Shown here: piece after piece, positions 8,819-16,522 of the stretch
Position numbering within the stretch: the first letter of the stretch is position 1
Layout: each line of letters begins with the position of its first letter
NCBI RefSeq assembly: GCF_025515305.1
Contig: NZ_JAOPHT010000015.1
Location: 31,533 to 95,532, forward strand
Reading direction: 5' to 3'
DNA length: 64,000 nucleotides
DNA from: Roseicyclus sediminis
GTDB taxonomy: Bacteria; Pseudomonadota; Alphaproteobacteria; Rhodobacterales; Rhodobacteraceae
The notes under the pieces: generated by a model
The model's input: only the letters and a program-made list of their open reading frames with translations
Databases searched by the model: none
Told to the model about the DNA's origin: nothing
Made by a program: the position numbers and the translations under genes

Positions 8819-9910
8819 TCAGTCCCCCCGGCGGAGGCGGTCCGGCCTGAGCGCGGCGACGATCTCGGCGGGAAGCTCCGGGGCGCGGCCGCCCACGAGG
8901 TCGGCGACAAGGCGGCTCGCCGCGGGCGCTGTCTGAAAGCCGTAGCCACCCTGGCCGGCGACCCAGACGAAGTCCGGGCAATCCGGATCGGGACCGAGCA
9001 CGAGGCAGCGATCGGGCGCGAAGGTCCGCAGGCCCGCCCAAGACCCCGTGACCCGCGTCACTTCCTCCGTGACGAAGGGCTGGTATCGCGAGATCCCCTC
9101 GGCCAGCACCATGTCGTCGGCATAAGCGTCGTGGGGCGCATCGACCGGATCCTCCTCGGCCGGAGAGACGATCCAGGCGCCGGCGTCGGGCTTGGCATAC
9201 CAGCGCTCGCCCGCGCCGAGCAGCACGGGCCAGCCCGACACATCATGACCTCCCGGCGCCGGCATCCGCGCGATCGACCGGCGCAACGGCACGAGCCCGA
9301 GTGGCGCGACGCCCGCCATCCCGGCAAGCTGGTCGGCCCAGGCTCCGGCGGCGTTTACGAGAACACGTGCCTCGTGGGACCCCGATGTGCTCTCGACGCG
9401 CCACCGGCGTCCGTCCCGCGTGATCGCGGTCACCTGCGCACGGGTCAGCACGTCGCCGCCCGCGGCCCGGATCGACCTCGCGTAGACCTGCACCAAGCGG
9501 TCGGTGTCGATGTCCCAGGCATCCCCGTGCCAGGCCGCCCGCGTGATATGGGTCCGGTCGAGGATCGGAACGATGGCCTGCGCCTCTTCCGCCGTGATGG
9601 GCTCGAGGCTCATCGCCGCGATATCGGCGTCTGCCGTCGCCTCCTCGCCCGGACCCCCGAGAAGCAAAAGCCCGCGCGGCGACAGGACCCCGCCATCGAT
9701 GCTTTCATGCGCAGGTTTCGACGCGTGGTTGAGCGCGATCGTCACCGGGTGGCCGTAGTTGGCTTCATAGAGCGCGGCCGAACGTCCGGAGGTATGGTAG
9801 GCGAGGGCATCCTCGGCCTCGAGCAGAAGAACCGAACCGAGCGCGGAGAGGGCCGCGCCTGCGGACGTGCCGGCGATGCCGCCGCCGATGACGAGAAAAT
9901 CGTGGACCAT
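8819..9910 (-). CDS. FAD-dependent oxidoreductase (DAO / glycine-oxidase-like)
   Basis: 363-residue D-amino-acid-oxidase-fold enzyme. The start MVHDFLVIGGGIAG gives the Rossmann GxGxxG at residues 8-13 followed by LLLEAED (ribose-binding acid). YHTSGRSAALYEANYG is the conserved substrate-side loop, and WVAGQGGYGFQTAPA is the C-terminal FAD-contact segment. It probably oxidises a secondary or primary amino acid to an imine or oxoacid and H2O2. Upstream in-frame codons read through the repeat element at 9961-10025, so the internal ATG at 9910 is preferred although its Shine-Dalgarno is weak. Confidence 0.88.
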   Translation of the reverse strand: MVHDFLVIGGGIAGTSAGAALSALGSVLLLEAEDALAYHTSGRSAALYEANYGHPVTIALNHASKPAHESIDGGVLSPRGLLLLGGPGEEATADADIAAMSLEPITAEEAQAIVPILDRTHITRAAWHGDAWDIDTDRLVQVYARSIRAAGGDVLTRAQVTAITRDGRRWRVESTSGSHEARVLVNAAGAWADQLAGMAGVAPLGLVPLRRSIARMPAPGGHDVSGWPVLLGAGERWYAKPDAGAWIVSPAEEDPVDAPHDAYADDMVLAEGISRYQPFVTEEVTRVTGSWAGLRTFAPDRCLVLGPDPDCPDFVWVAGQGGYGFQTAPAASRLVADLVGGRAPELPAEIVAALRPDRLRRGD

Positions 9911-9960
9911 GACGCAGGGGATGGCATGGGCGCGCGCGCCCGGCAACCCCTGCGCTCTTG

Positions 9961-10025
9961 CTTCATCCTGGCGAGAAACTCCGGGGGAGGCGCCCATCCG
10001 GGCGCCGGGGGCAGCGCCCCCTGCA
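9961..10025. repeat. Dispersed repeat, degenerate copy (box plus two GC hairpins)
   Basis: Begins CTTCATCCTGG, continues AAACTCCGGGGG, then two hairpins: GGCGCC-CATCCG-GGCGCC (9989-10006) and GGGGGC-AGC-GCCCCC (10007-10021). The layout and the AGC loop match the copy at 50237, and the leading box matches 27411. It lies between the BMP gene stop and the DAO gene start. Confidence 0.6.
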
Positions 10026-10028
10026 GGC

Positions 10029-10064
10029 AAAAAAATGAAAGGGCCCGCGCCGGGCGGGCCCTTT
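10029..10064 (-). terminator. Rho-independent terminator of the purine/BMP operon
   Basis: Perfect 11-bp stem AAAGGGCCCGC / GCGGGCCCTTT with a 5-base loop (10038-10064), followed on the minus strand by seven T residues (10035-10029). It lies 22 bases downstream of the BMP stop codon. Confidence 0.9.
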
Positions 10065-10085
10065 CGCCTTCGGATTTTCCCTGGA

Positions 10086-11168
10086 TCAGTTCGGGATCTC
10101 GCCCGTCAGGCCCTCGACATAGAACGCCATGCCGGCAAGCGTGCCGTCATCGGCGATCTCGCCCTCGGCAAGCCATGCGGTGCCGTCCTGCCGGTTGATC
10201 GGGCCGGTGAACGGGTGGTACTCGCCGGACTGCATCGACTCCATCAGCGCGGTGGCCGATGCGCGGACCTCTTCCGGGATCGCCTCCGACATTTCGCCGA
10301 TCAGCACCATGCCCTCGGGCATGCCTTCCCAGGTGTCCGACTGTTCCCAGGTTCCTTCCATCGCCTCGCCGATGCGGCGGATGTAGTAGGGGCCCCAGTT
10401 ATCGATGATCGAGGCCACGCGCGGCAGCGGGGCGAACTGGATCATGTCGGAGGCCTGGCCGAAGCTGATCGCACCTGCTTCCTGCGCCACGGTCTGGGGC
10501 GCGGTCGAGTCGGTGTGCTGCATGATCACGTCGGCGCCCGCGTCGATCAGCGCCTGGGCCGCGTCGGCCTCGGCGGCGGGATCGAACCAGGTGTAGGCCC
10601 AGATGACGCGGAACTCGACGTCGGGGTTCACTGCCCGGGCGTGGAGATAGGCCGAGTTGATGCCGCGGATCACTTCCGGGATCGGATAGGAGGCGATGTA
10701 GCCGACGATGTTCGACTCCGTCATGTGTCCGGCGATATGGCCGATCACCGCCCGGCCCTGGTAGAAGCGCGCCGAGTAGGTCGAGACGTTCGGATGCTCG
10801 CGCAGGTAGCCCGTGGCATGCTCGAAATAGACATCGGGGAAGCGGCCCGCGGCGGCGTTCGTGGCCTCACCGTAGCCGAAGGACGTGGTGAAGATCATGT
10901 CCGCGCCGTCGAGGATCATCTGGGTGATGACCCGCTCGGCGTCCGCGCCTTCGGGGACGCTCTCGGCATAGACGGTCTCGACCGCATCGCCGAAGTGCTC
11001 TTCGACCGCGAGGCGGCCCTGGTCGTGCGTCCAGGTCCAGCCGTAGTCGCCGATCGGGCCGACATAGACGAAGCCGACCTTGAACGGGTCGTCCTGCGCC
11101 ATGGCGCCGCCTGCGGCGAGGCTCAGGGCCGTCAGCGCCGCGGCCAGTGTCTTGATCGGGGTTTTCAT
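10086..11168 (-). CDS. BMP family ABC transporter substrate-binding protein
   Basis: 360-residue periplasmic solute-binding protein of the Bmp/PnrA (Med) family, which binds purine nucleosides or related ligands. The signal peptide ends at GGAMAQ with no lipobox cysteine, as is usual for Gram-negative members. The mature start DPFKVGFVYVGPIGDYGWT and the segment SVPEGADAERVITQMI are family-typical. Last gene of the xdh-ABC locus and followed by a strong terminator. The ATG at 11168 has GGAGG ten bases upstream; a TTG three codons earlier is in frame but too close to it. The upstream K+-channel gene ends 5 bases away. Confidence 0.93.
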   Translation of the reverse strand: MKTPIKTLAAALTALSLAAGGAMAQDDPFKVGFVYVGPIGDYGWTWTHDQGRLAVEEHFGDAVETVYAESVPEGADAERVITQMILDGADMIFTTSFGYGEATNAAAGRFPDVYFEHATGYLREHPNVSTYSARFYQGRAVIGHIAGHMTESNIVGYIASYPIPEVIRGINSAYLHARAVNPDVEFRVIWAYTWFDPAAEADAAQALIDAGADVIMQHTDSTAPQTVAQEAGAISFGQASDMIQFAPLPRVASIIDNWGPYYIRRIGEAMEGTWEQSDTWEGMPEGMVLIGEMSEAIPEEVRASATALMESMQSGEYHPFTGPINRQDGTAWLAEGEIADDGTLAGMAFYVEGLTGEIPN

Positions 11169-11173
11169 GTGGT

Positions 11174-11950
11174 TCAATCCTCCAGGTTGGTATTCTCAGT
11201 GTTGGTGTTCCGGGACTTGGGTTTGCCGTCGGAAACCGGGGGCGGGGCCGCGCCCTTCCGGCTGTCCATGAGCGAGGCCGTGATGAGGCCCGCAGGCACC
11301 GCGATGACGCCGATCCCGACCATCAGCACGAGGCCGGTGAAGATCCGCCCCCCCACCGTGATCGGGTAGACGTCGCCGTAGCCGACCGTCGTCAGCGTCG
11401 CGAGCGCCCACCACAGGCTCGACGGGATCGAGCCGAAGACCTCGGGCTGCGCGATGTGCTCGAAATGGTAGATCCCCACCGCCGAGAGGTAGAGCACCAC
11501 CCCGGCGATGAAGAGGAAGATGCCGAGCTCCGCCCTGACCTCCTGGAAGGCGCGCGCGATCCGGTCGAGCGCCCGGTTGGCCTTGAACAGCTTCATCAGC
11601 CGGATCAGCCGCAGAAGCCGCATGGCGCGGATCGTCGTGAGGTCGGGAAACAGGAACACGACCGCCGGCACCACGGCCACGAAGTCGATGATCCCCCAGA
11701 AGCTGAAGGCATAGGATAACGGCTTCGGCGAACAGGCCAGCCGCAGGACGTACTCGACCGCGAAGACCGCGAGGATCGCCATTTCGAGACCCGCCAGCGG
11801 CGCGTAGAGGCGTTCCGGGAGCCCCGGCATCGTCTCGACCGCGATCACGATGGCCGACACCAAGATCAGCGCGTAGATCACGAGCGCCACGCTGCGCCCG
11901 ATCCGCGGATGGGTTCCATCGAGAATGTCGATGATCTCGCTGCGCCGCAT
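11174..11950 (-). CDS. Voltage-gated potassium channel (ion transporter)
   Basis: 258-residue six-helix cation channel. Segment 107-130 (AMRLLRLIRLMKLFK) is an S4 voltage sensor with Arg/Lys about every third position. TTVGYGD at 187-193 is the K+ selectivity filter between the last two helices. It is encoded between the ABC permease and the BMP binding protein of the purine locus, 8 bases after the permease stop and 5 bases before the BMP start, so it is almost surely co-transcribed. A link of K+ flux to purine uptake is not established. The C-terminus is short (about 30 residues) with no RCK/TrkA-N domain. Confidence 0.92.
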   Translation of the reverse strand: MRRSEIIDILDGTHPRIGRSVALVIYALILVSAIVIAVETMPGLPERLYAPLAGLEMAILAVFAVEYVLRLACSPKPLSYAFSFWGIIDFVAVVPAVVFLFPDLTTIRAMRLLRLIRLMKLFKANRALDRIARAFQEVRAELGIFLFIAGVVLYLSAVGIYHFEHIAQPEVFGSIPSSLWWALATLTTVGYGDVYPITVGGRIFTGLVLMVGIGVIAVPAGLITASLMDSRKGAAPPPVSDGKPKSRNTNTENTNLED

Positions 11951-11958
11951 GGACCCCC

Positions 11959-12879
11959 CTAGCCGCTGGCATGGAACACCTTGCCAAGGGCTGCGGGCGC
12001 GTTCAACGCGGCACGTGCGCGGTCTGACGAGATGAGGACGAGAACGATGATCGTCACGAGGTAGGGCGAGCTGTCAAGGAGCGCGACCGGCACGTTCACC
12101 TCGGCTGCCTGGAGGCGCAGCTGCAACGCCGAGATGCCGCCGAAGAGCCAGGCGCCGAGCAGGACCCGCCAGGGTTTCCACGAGGCGAAGACAACGAGCG
12201 CCAGCGCGATCCAGCCCGCGCCCGCCGTCATCCCCTCGATCCAGTTCTGCACCCGCGCCACCGACAGGAAGGCGCCACCGAGGCCGGCGCAGGCGCCGCC
12301 GAAAAGGATCGCGAGAAAGCGGATGCGGATGACCTTGTAGCCCAGCGCATGGGCGGCGTCGTGGCTTTCGCCGACGGCGCGGATGACGAGGCCGGTTCGC
12401 GTATGCTGCAGGAGAAACCAGACCGCCACCACGAGCAGGACGGCGAGGTAGATGATGAGCGGATGGCTGAAGAGGATCGGCCCCGCGACGGGAATGGCCT
12501 GCATCGACGCCGGGAAGAGATCGGGCACCGGGGGCAGGGACGAGCCCGGGTAACCCACGCCCAGAAGCGCCGCGAGCCCGATGCCGAAAAGCGTCAGCGC
12601 GAGCCCTGTCGCCACCTGGTTGGAAAGCAGAAGCTGGGTCAGGACGCCGAACACCGCCGACAGGATCATGCCGCCGGCCATCCCCGCGAGAAAGGCGAGC
12701 GTCACGGACCCGGTCTCGACCGCGGTGATGAAGCCCGTGACGGCGCCGATGATCATCATTCCTTCGACGCCGAGGTTGAGGACGCCGGTCTTCTCGACCA
12801 CCAACTCGCCGATCGCCGCCAGAAGGACGGGCGTCGAGACGATGATGAGCGCGACGATGAGGGTGACGGGATCGATCAT
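11959..12879 (-). CDS. ABC transporter permease (BMP-type nucleoside importer, second subunit)
   Basis: 306-residue inner-membrane permease of the BPD_transp_2 family, with about eight hydrophobic helices. GELVVEKTGVLNLGVEGMM near the N-terminus is the conserved segment of YufQ/NupQ-like subunits, and the EAA-like loop GESHDAAHALGYKVIRIRF follows at about 170. It partners the permease at 13133-14218 and the ATPase at 14215. Its ATG overlaps the TGA of the 86-residue gene (ATGA), which gives translational coupling. Confidence 0.92.
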   Translation of the reverse strand: MIDPVTLIVALIIVSTPVLLAAIGELVVEKTGVLNLGVEGMMIIGAVTGFITAVETGSVTLAFLAGMAGGMILSAVFGVLTQLLLSNQVATGLALTLFGIGLAALLGVGYPGSSLPPVPDLFPASMQAIPVAGPILFSHPLIIYLAVLLVVAVWFLLQHTRTGLVIRAVGESHDAAHALGYKVIRIRFLAILFGGACAGLGGAFLSVARVQNWIEGMTAGAGWIALALVVFASWKPWRVLLGAWLFGGISALQLRLQAAEVNVPVALLDSSPYLVTIIVLVLISSDRARAALNAPAALGKVFHASG

Positions 12880-13136
12880 AGTGACAGCCCCGCCAGGTTC
12901 GGGTCGCTCGGCCAGAGGCATGCCGCGACCATGCCGGAGACGAAACCGAGCGGCAGGCCCGGGACGCGCGCCCGCGGCTTCGCGTCGGTCTTGGGTTCGA
13001 TGCGGGCCGCACGGACCCCGCTGGAGTGGGCCCGGCCCGCGCGGCCATGTGCGGCCATCCCGAGGAACGGGCCGACCACCACGTTGACCGTGTTCTTCAG
13101 CCAGTGGCCCGGTGACATGGCGCGCCGGCCGCTCAT
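12876..13136 (-). CDS. Small coupled protein between the two ABC permeases, unknown function
   Basis: 86-residue reading frame whose ATG overlaps the stop of the upstream permease (ATGA at 13133-13136) and whose TGA overlaps the start of the downstream permease (ATGA at 12876-12879). This double coupling fills the gap between two genes that are normally adjacent, and is strong evidence for translation. The protein is basic in the middle (Arg/Lys rich, about residues 30-58). It has a moderately hydrophobic segment VNVVVGPFLGMAAHG near 17-30 and a second, LPLGFVSGMVAACLWP, near 61-76; one or two may be membrane-inserted. I recognise no family. It may be an accessory or assembly subunit of the importer (inference). 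Confidence 0.75.
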   Translation of the reverse strand: MSGRRAMSPGHWLKNTVNVVVGPFLGMAAHGRAGRAHSSGVRAARIEPKTDAKPRARVPGLPLGFVSGMVAACLWPSDPNLAGLSL

Positions 13137-14218
13137 GCTGCGGCCTCCCGTGCCCACTTGATGCGGTAGTTCGACAGGACGTCGAGCGCGAGAAGGAAGA
13201 ACAGAAGCATTCCCTGGAAGGCCTGGATCGCGGGCGCGGGGATGCCGAGCATGAGCTGCGCAAGCTCGCCCCCGATATAGGTCAGCGCCATGAGCAGGCC
13301 GGCAAAAAGGATGCCGATCGGGTTCAGCCGCCCGAGGAAGGCCACGATGATCGCGGTGAAGCCATAGCCCGAGTTGAAGTCGATGGAGATCTGGCCCGCG
13401 GGCCCCGAGACCTCGAACAGGCCCGCGGCACCCGCCAGCGCGCCCGATATGCCGAGGCACAGCAGCACGAGGCGGTTCGGTTCCACGCCGGCGAAGCGCG
13501 CCGCGCGCGGTGCCTGCCCCGCCAGCCTGATGTGGTAACCCAGCACGTGCCGGTTCATCAGCACATAGGCCGCGATGACGGCGATGAAGGCGGCGAGGAC
13601 GCCCCAGTGCATGCCGGTTCCCGCGATCAGTTCGGGGTTGTCGGTGCCCGGATGGCGCGAGAGATTGCGGCTTCCCGGGAAGCCCATCGCGTCGGGGTTC
13701 CTCAGCCAGTTCGTCGCGGCGGAGGCGAGGATGGCCTCTGCGACGTAGACGAGCAGGAGCGACACGAGGATTTCGTTGGTGCGGAACCGGGTCTTCAGGA
13801 TCGCGGGGATCATCGCCCAGGCCCATCCGCCGAGAAGCCCGGCGATCACCATGCCCGGGAAGATCAGCGGGTTTTCCGACGGGTAGAAGGCCAGGCCGAA
13901 TCCCGCCCCGCAGATAGCGCCGATGATGTATTGCCCCTCGGCACCGATGTTCCAGATGCCCGCGCGGAACCCGAGCGACAGGCCGATCGCGATCAGGATG
14001 AGCGGTCCCGCCTTGATGAGCAGTTGCGGGCGCGAGTAGCTCGCGAACTGCTCCGAAAACAGCGGGTCCCAGAAGATGATGCGGATCGCGGCGACCGGGT
14101 CCTTGCCGAGCAGCGCGAACATGATCCCGCCCGCGATCATCGTCAGGATCACCGCGACGACAGGCGTTGCCGCGCCCCAGAAGCGGGACGGCGTGGGGCG
14201 TTTTTCCAGCCGGATCAC
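13133..14218 (-). CDS. ABC transporter permease (BMP-type nucleoside importer, first subunit)
   Basis: 361-residue permease of the BPD_transp_2 family. It starts with GTG overlapping the ATPase stop (GTGA). Hydrophobic helices fill most of the chain. GLSLGFRAGIWNIGAEGQYIIGA is the conserved YufP-like segment, and the cytoplasmic EAA-like loop GQAPRAARFAGVEPNRLV follows around residue 240. It forms the membrane channel with the second permease. A +1 reading through the overlapping upstream gene would add an N-terminal extension with no family similarity, so the GTG start is chosen. Confidence 0.92.
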   Translation of the reverse strand: MIRLEKRPTPSRFWGAATPVVAVILTMIAGGIMFALLGKDPVAAIRIIFWDPLFSEQFASYSRPQLLIKAGPLILIAIGLSLGFRAGIWNIGAEGQYIIGAICGAGFGLAFYPSENPLIFPGMVIAGLLGGWAWAMIPAILKTRFRTNEILVSLLLVYVAEAILASAATNWLRNPDAMGFPGSRNLSRHPGTDNPELIAGTGMHWGVLAAFIAVIAAYVLMNRHVLGYHIRLAGQAPRAARFAGVEPNRLVLLCLGISGALAGAAGLFEVSGPAGQISIDFNSGYGFTAIIVAFLGRLNPIGILFAGLLMALTYIGGELAQLMLGIPAPAIQAFQGMLLFFLLALDVLSNYRIKWAREAAA

Positions 14219-15747
14219 TGCGCCGCCTCCGGCTCGGGCGCGATGTCGTGCATGTCGTGTGCGCCTCCGAGCATCAGGCCGATCTCCTCCATTGTCAGCC
14301 CGCGCGCGGGGCGCGACGCCGAAAGCCGCCCCTCGTTCAGCGCGCAGAAGCGGTCCGATATCTCCAGCAACTCGTCGAGATCCTGGCTGATGACGACCAC
14401 CGCCGCCCCGTTCTGCGCGAGATCCAGAAGCGCCTGCCGGATCGACGCGGCGGCTGAGGCGTCGACACCCCAGGTCGGCTGGTTCACGACGAGGACATCG
14501 GGCGCCTGCAGGATCTCGCGCCCGATCACGTATTTCTGGAGATTGCCGCCCGACAGCGCGCGCGCGGCGACCGCGGGCCCGGGCGTGCGCACGTCGAAGC
14601 GTTCGATGATCTCTTCGGCGAAGGCGCGCGCGCGGCCCCAGCCGACGAAGCCCGAGCGGTCGAGGCCCCGGCGGACCCTGCCCGTCAGAACGGCGTTTTC
14701 GATCAGGCTCATGTCGGGCGCGGCGGCATGGCCCAGCCGCTCCTCCGGGGCGCAAAGCAGCCCCGCGCGCCGCCGTGCCTCGGGCCCGGTCGCGCCGATG
14801 GGCGTTCCCTTGAGTTCGATCATGCCCGGCGCGACCGGCCGCTCACCGGAAAGCGCGGCCAGAAGCTCGTCCTGCCCGTTGCCCGCGACGCCGCCGATCC
14901 CAAGAACCTCGCCCGCGCGCACCTCCATCCCGATATGGCGCAGCGGCGTGCCGAAGGGCGTCGCCGGCTCCAGCGAAAGGCCTGCGACATGCAGAAGGAC
15001 CTCGCCGGGTTCGGACGCATCCCGCGCCGGCGTGGCGAGCGACTTGCCCACCATCATCTCGGCCATGTCGGCGGCCGACACCTCGCGCGGCGTGCAGCTT
15101 CCGACGACCTTGCCCAGCCTCAGGATCGTGGCCGCGTCGCACAGCGTCCGGATCTCCTCGAGCTTGTGGCTGATATAGAGGATCGCCGTTCCTTCGGAGG
15201 AAAGCTTCCGCAGCGTGTGGAACAGGATCTCCACCTCCTGCGGCGTCAGCACGCTGGTCGGCTCGTCCATGATCAGGAGCTTGGGGTCCTGCAGCAGGCA
15301 GCGGATGATCTCGACCCGCTGGCGCTCGCCGGCCGAAAGGTCGCCCACCATCCGTGCGGGGTCGAGCGGGAGGCCGTAGGCGCGGCTCACGTCCTGGATG
15401 CGGCGGGCGAGGTCGCGGGGCCTGGGCGGATCCTCCATGCCGAGCGCGATGTTCTCGGCGACGCTGAGGGCCTCGAACAGGCTGAAATGCTGGAACACCA
15501 TCGCCACGCCCGAGGCGCGCGCCGCGCGCGGTTCGGCCGGCGTGTAGGCCGAGCCCCCGAGCGTCATGGATCCCGAGTCCGGCCGCACGAGACCGTAGAT
15601 CATCTTGACCAGTGTCGACTTGCCCGCGCCGTTCTCGCCCAGAAGGGCGTGCACTTCTCCGGGCGCGATCGAGAACGACACGTCGTCGTTGGCCACGACC
15701 CCCGGATAGGCCTTGGTCAGCCCCCTGATCTCGAGGAGTGCCGTCAC
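14215..15747 (-). CDS. ABC transporter ATP-binding protein (two ATPase domains)
   Basis: 510-residue tandem ATPase of the sugar/nucleoside importer class (YufO/RbsA-like). Domain 1 has Walker A GENGAGKST, a signature-type DLSAGERQRVEI and Walker B LLIMDEPT. Domain 2 has a degenerate Walker A (GGVAGNGQDELL), the signature ALSGGNLQKYV and a degenerate Walker B (VLVVNQPTWGVDA). It energises the two permeases encoded downstream. It lies just after xdhC (16-base gap), which links import with xanthine oxidation. Confidence 0.94.
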   Translation of the reverse strand: MTALLEIRGLTKAYPGVVANDDVSFSIAPGEVHALLGENGAGKSTLVKMIYGLVRPDSGSMTLGGSAYTPAEPRAARASGVAMVFQHFSLFEALSVAENIALGMEDPPRPRDLARRIQDVSRAYGLPLDPARMVGDLSAGERQRVEIIRCLLQDPKLLIMDEPTSVLTPQEVEILFHTLRKLSSEGTAILYISHKLEEIRTLCDAATILRLGKVVGSCTPREVSAADMAEMMVGKSLATPARDASEPGEVLLHVAGLSLEPATPFGTPLRHIGMEVRAGEVLGIGGVAGNGQDELLAALSGERPVAPGMIELKGTPIGATGPEARRRAGLLCAPEERLGHAAAPDMSLIENAVLTGRVRRGLDRSGFVGWGRARAFAEEIIERFDVRTPGPAVAARALSGGNLQKYVIGREILQAPDVLVVNQPTWGVDASAAASIRQALLDLAQNGAAVVVISQDLDELLEISDRFCALNEGRLSASRPARGLTMEEIGLMLGGAHDMHDIAPEPEAAQ

Positions 15748-15763
15748 GCGTTCCCGTCCCCCG

Positions 15764-16522
15764 TCATCCCTGTCGGACCGGCCTTCCTGCCGATTCTTTG
15801 TGCAACTGCTCTTTCAGTAGCCGCGCGGCCACGCCGACGGCAATGGCCTGAGGGTGTTTGCCAAGTCCCGGATCCCCGATCGGACAGTCGATGCGCGAAA
15901 TTTCAGCATCCGCGTGGCCAAGCGCGGCGAGCCTGGACCGGAACCGCGCCCACTTGGTTTCCGACCCGATCAGCCCGCAGGTGGCGAACCCCCGGCGCAG
16001 CGCCGCGTCGCAAAGCGCGAGGTCGATGTCGTGGGAATAGGTGAGGATCAGGTGATGGGCGTTGCCGGGCGCATGCGGCATCAGCCGCGGCGGATCTGCC
16101 GCGATCAGCTTCGCGACCCCCTGTGCAATCGCCGCCGGGAAGCGCTCGGCCGCCGTATCGACCCACGTGACCGAGAGGTCCGGCAGCGGTGCAAGGACCG
16201 ATACCAGCGCGCGGCCCACATGCCCCGCACCCCAGATCCAGGCCGGCGCGCCTTCGCCCCGTTCCAGCGCCTCCGCAACCTCGAAACGCAGGGTGACCGC
16301 CCCGCCGCAGCACTGCCCGAGCCCGGGACCGAGCGCCATCTGCCGCGTGTCCGTGCCCCGCCCATCGGCCAGCATCCGCCGCGCCTCGGCCATCGCCTCC
16401 CATTCCAGCGCGCCGCCGCCGATCGTGCCCTCGATGCCGTCTACGGTGACAAGCATCTGCGTCCCGGCCTCGCGCGGGGCCGAGCCTCGCGTGGAGACGA
16501 CCGTGACGCGAACGCCCCTCAT
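15764..16522 (-). CDS. xdhC: Xanthine dehydrogenase accessory protein XdhC
   Basis: 252-residue XdhC/CoxF-family chaperone, which binds molybdenum cofactor, aids its sulfuration and inserts it into XdhB. GSAPREAGTQMLV and IGGGALEWEAM mark the N-terminal XdhC/CoxI domain; WIWGAGHVGRALV is the Rossmann nucleotide motif of the C-terminal domain. CGGAVTL carries the conserved Cys pair region. The ATG overlaps the xdhB stop (ATGA). The family usually has 10-20 more residues before the RGSAPRE motif; an earlier alternative start inside xdhB is possible. Confidence 0.93.
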   Translation of the reverse strand: MRGVRVTVVSTRGSAPREAGTQMLVTVDGIEGTIGGGALEWEAMAEARRMLADGRGTDTRQMALGPGLGQCCGGAVTLRFEVAEALERGEGAPAWIWGAGHVGRALVSVLAPLPDLSVTWVDTAAERFPAAIAQGVAKLIAADPPRLMPHAPGNAHHLILTYSHDIDLALCDAALRRGFATCGLIGSETKWARFRSRLAALGHADAEISRIDCPIGDPGLGKHPQAIAVGVAARLLKEQLHKESAGRPVRQG

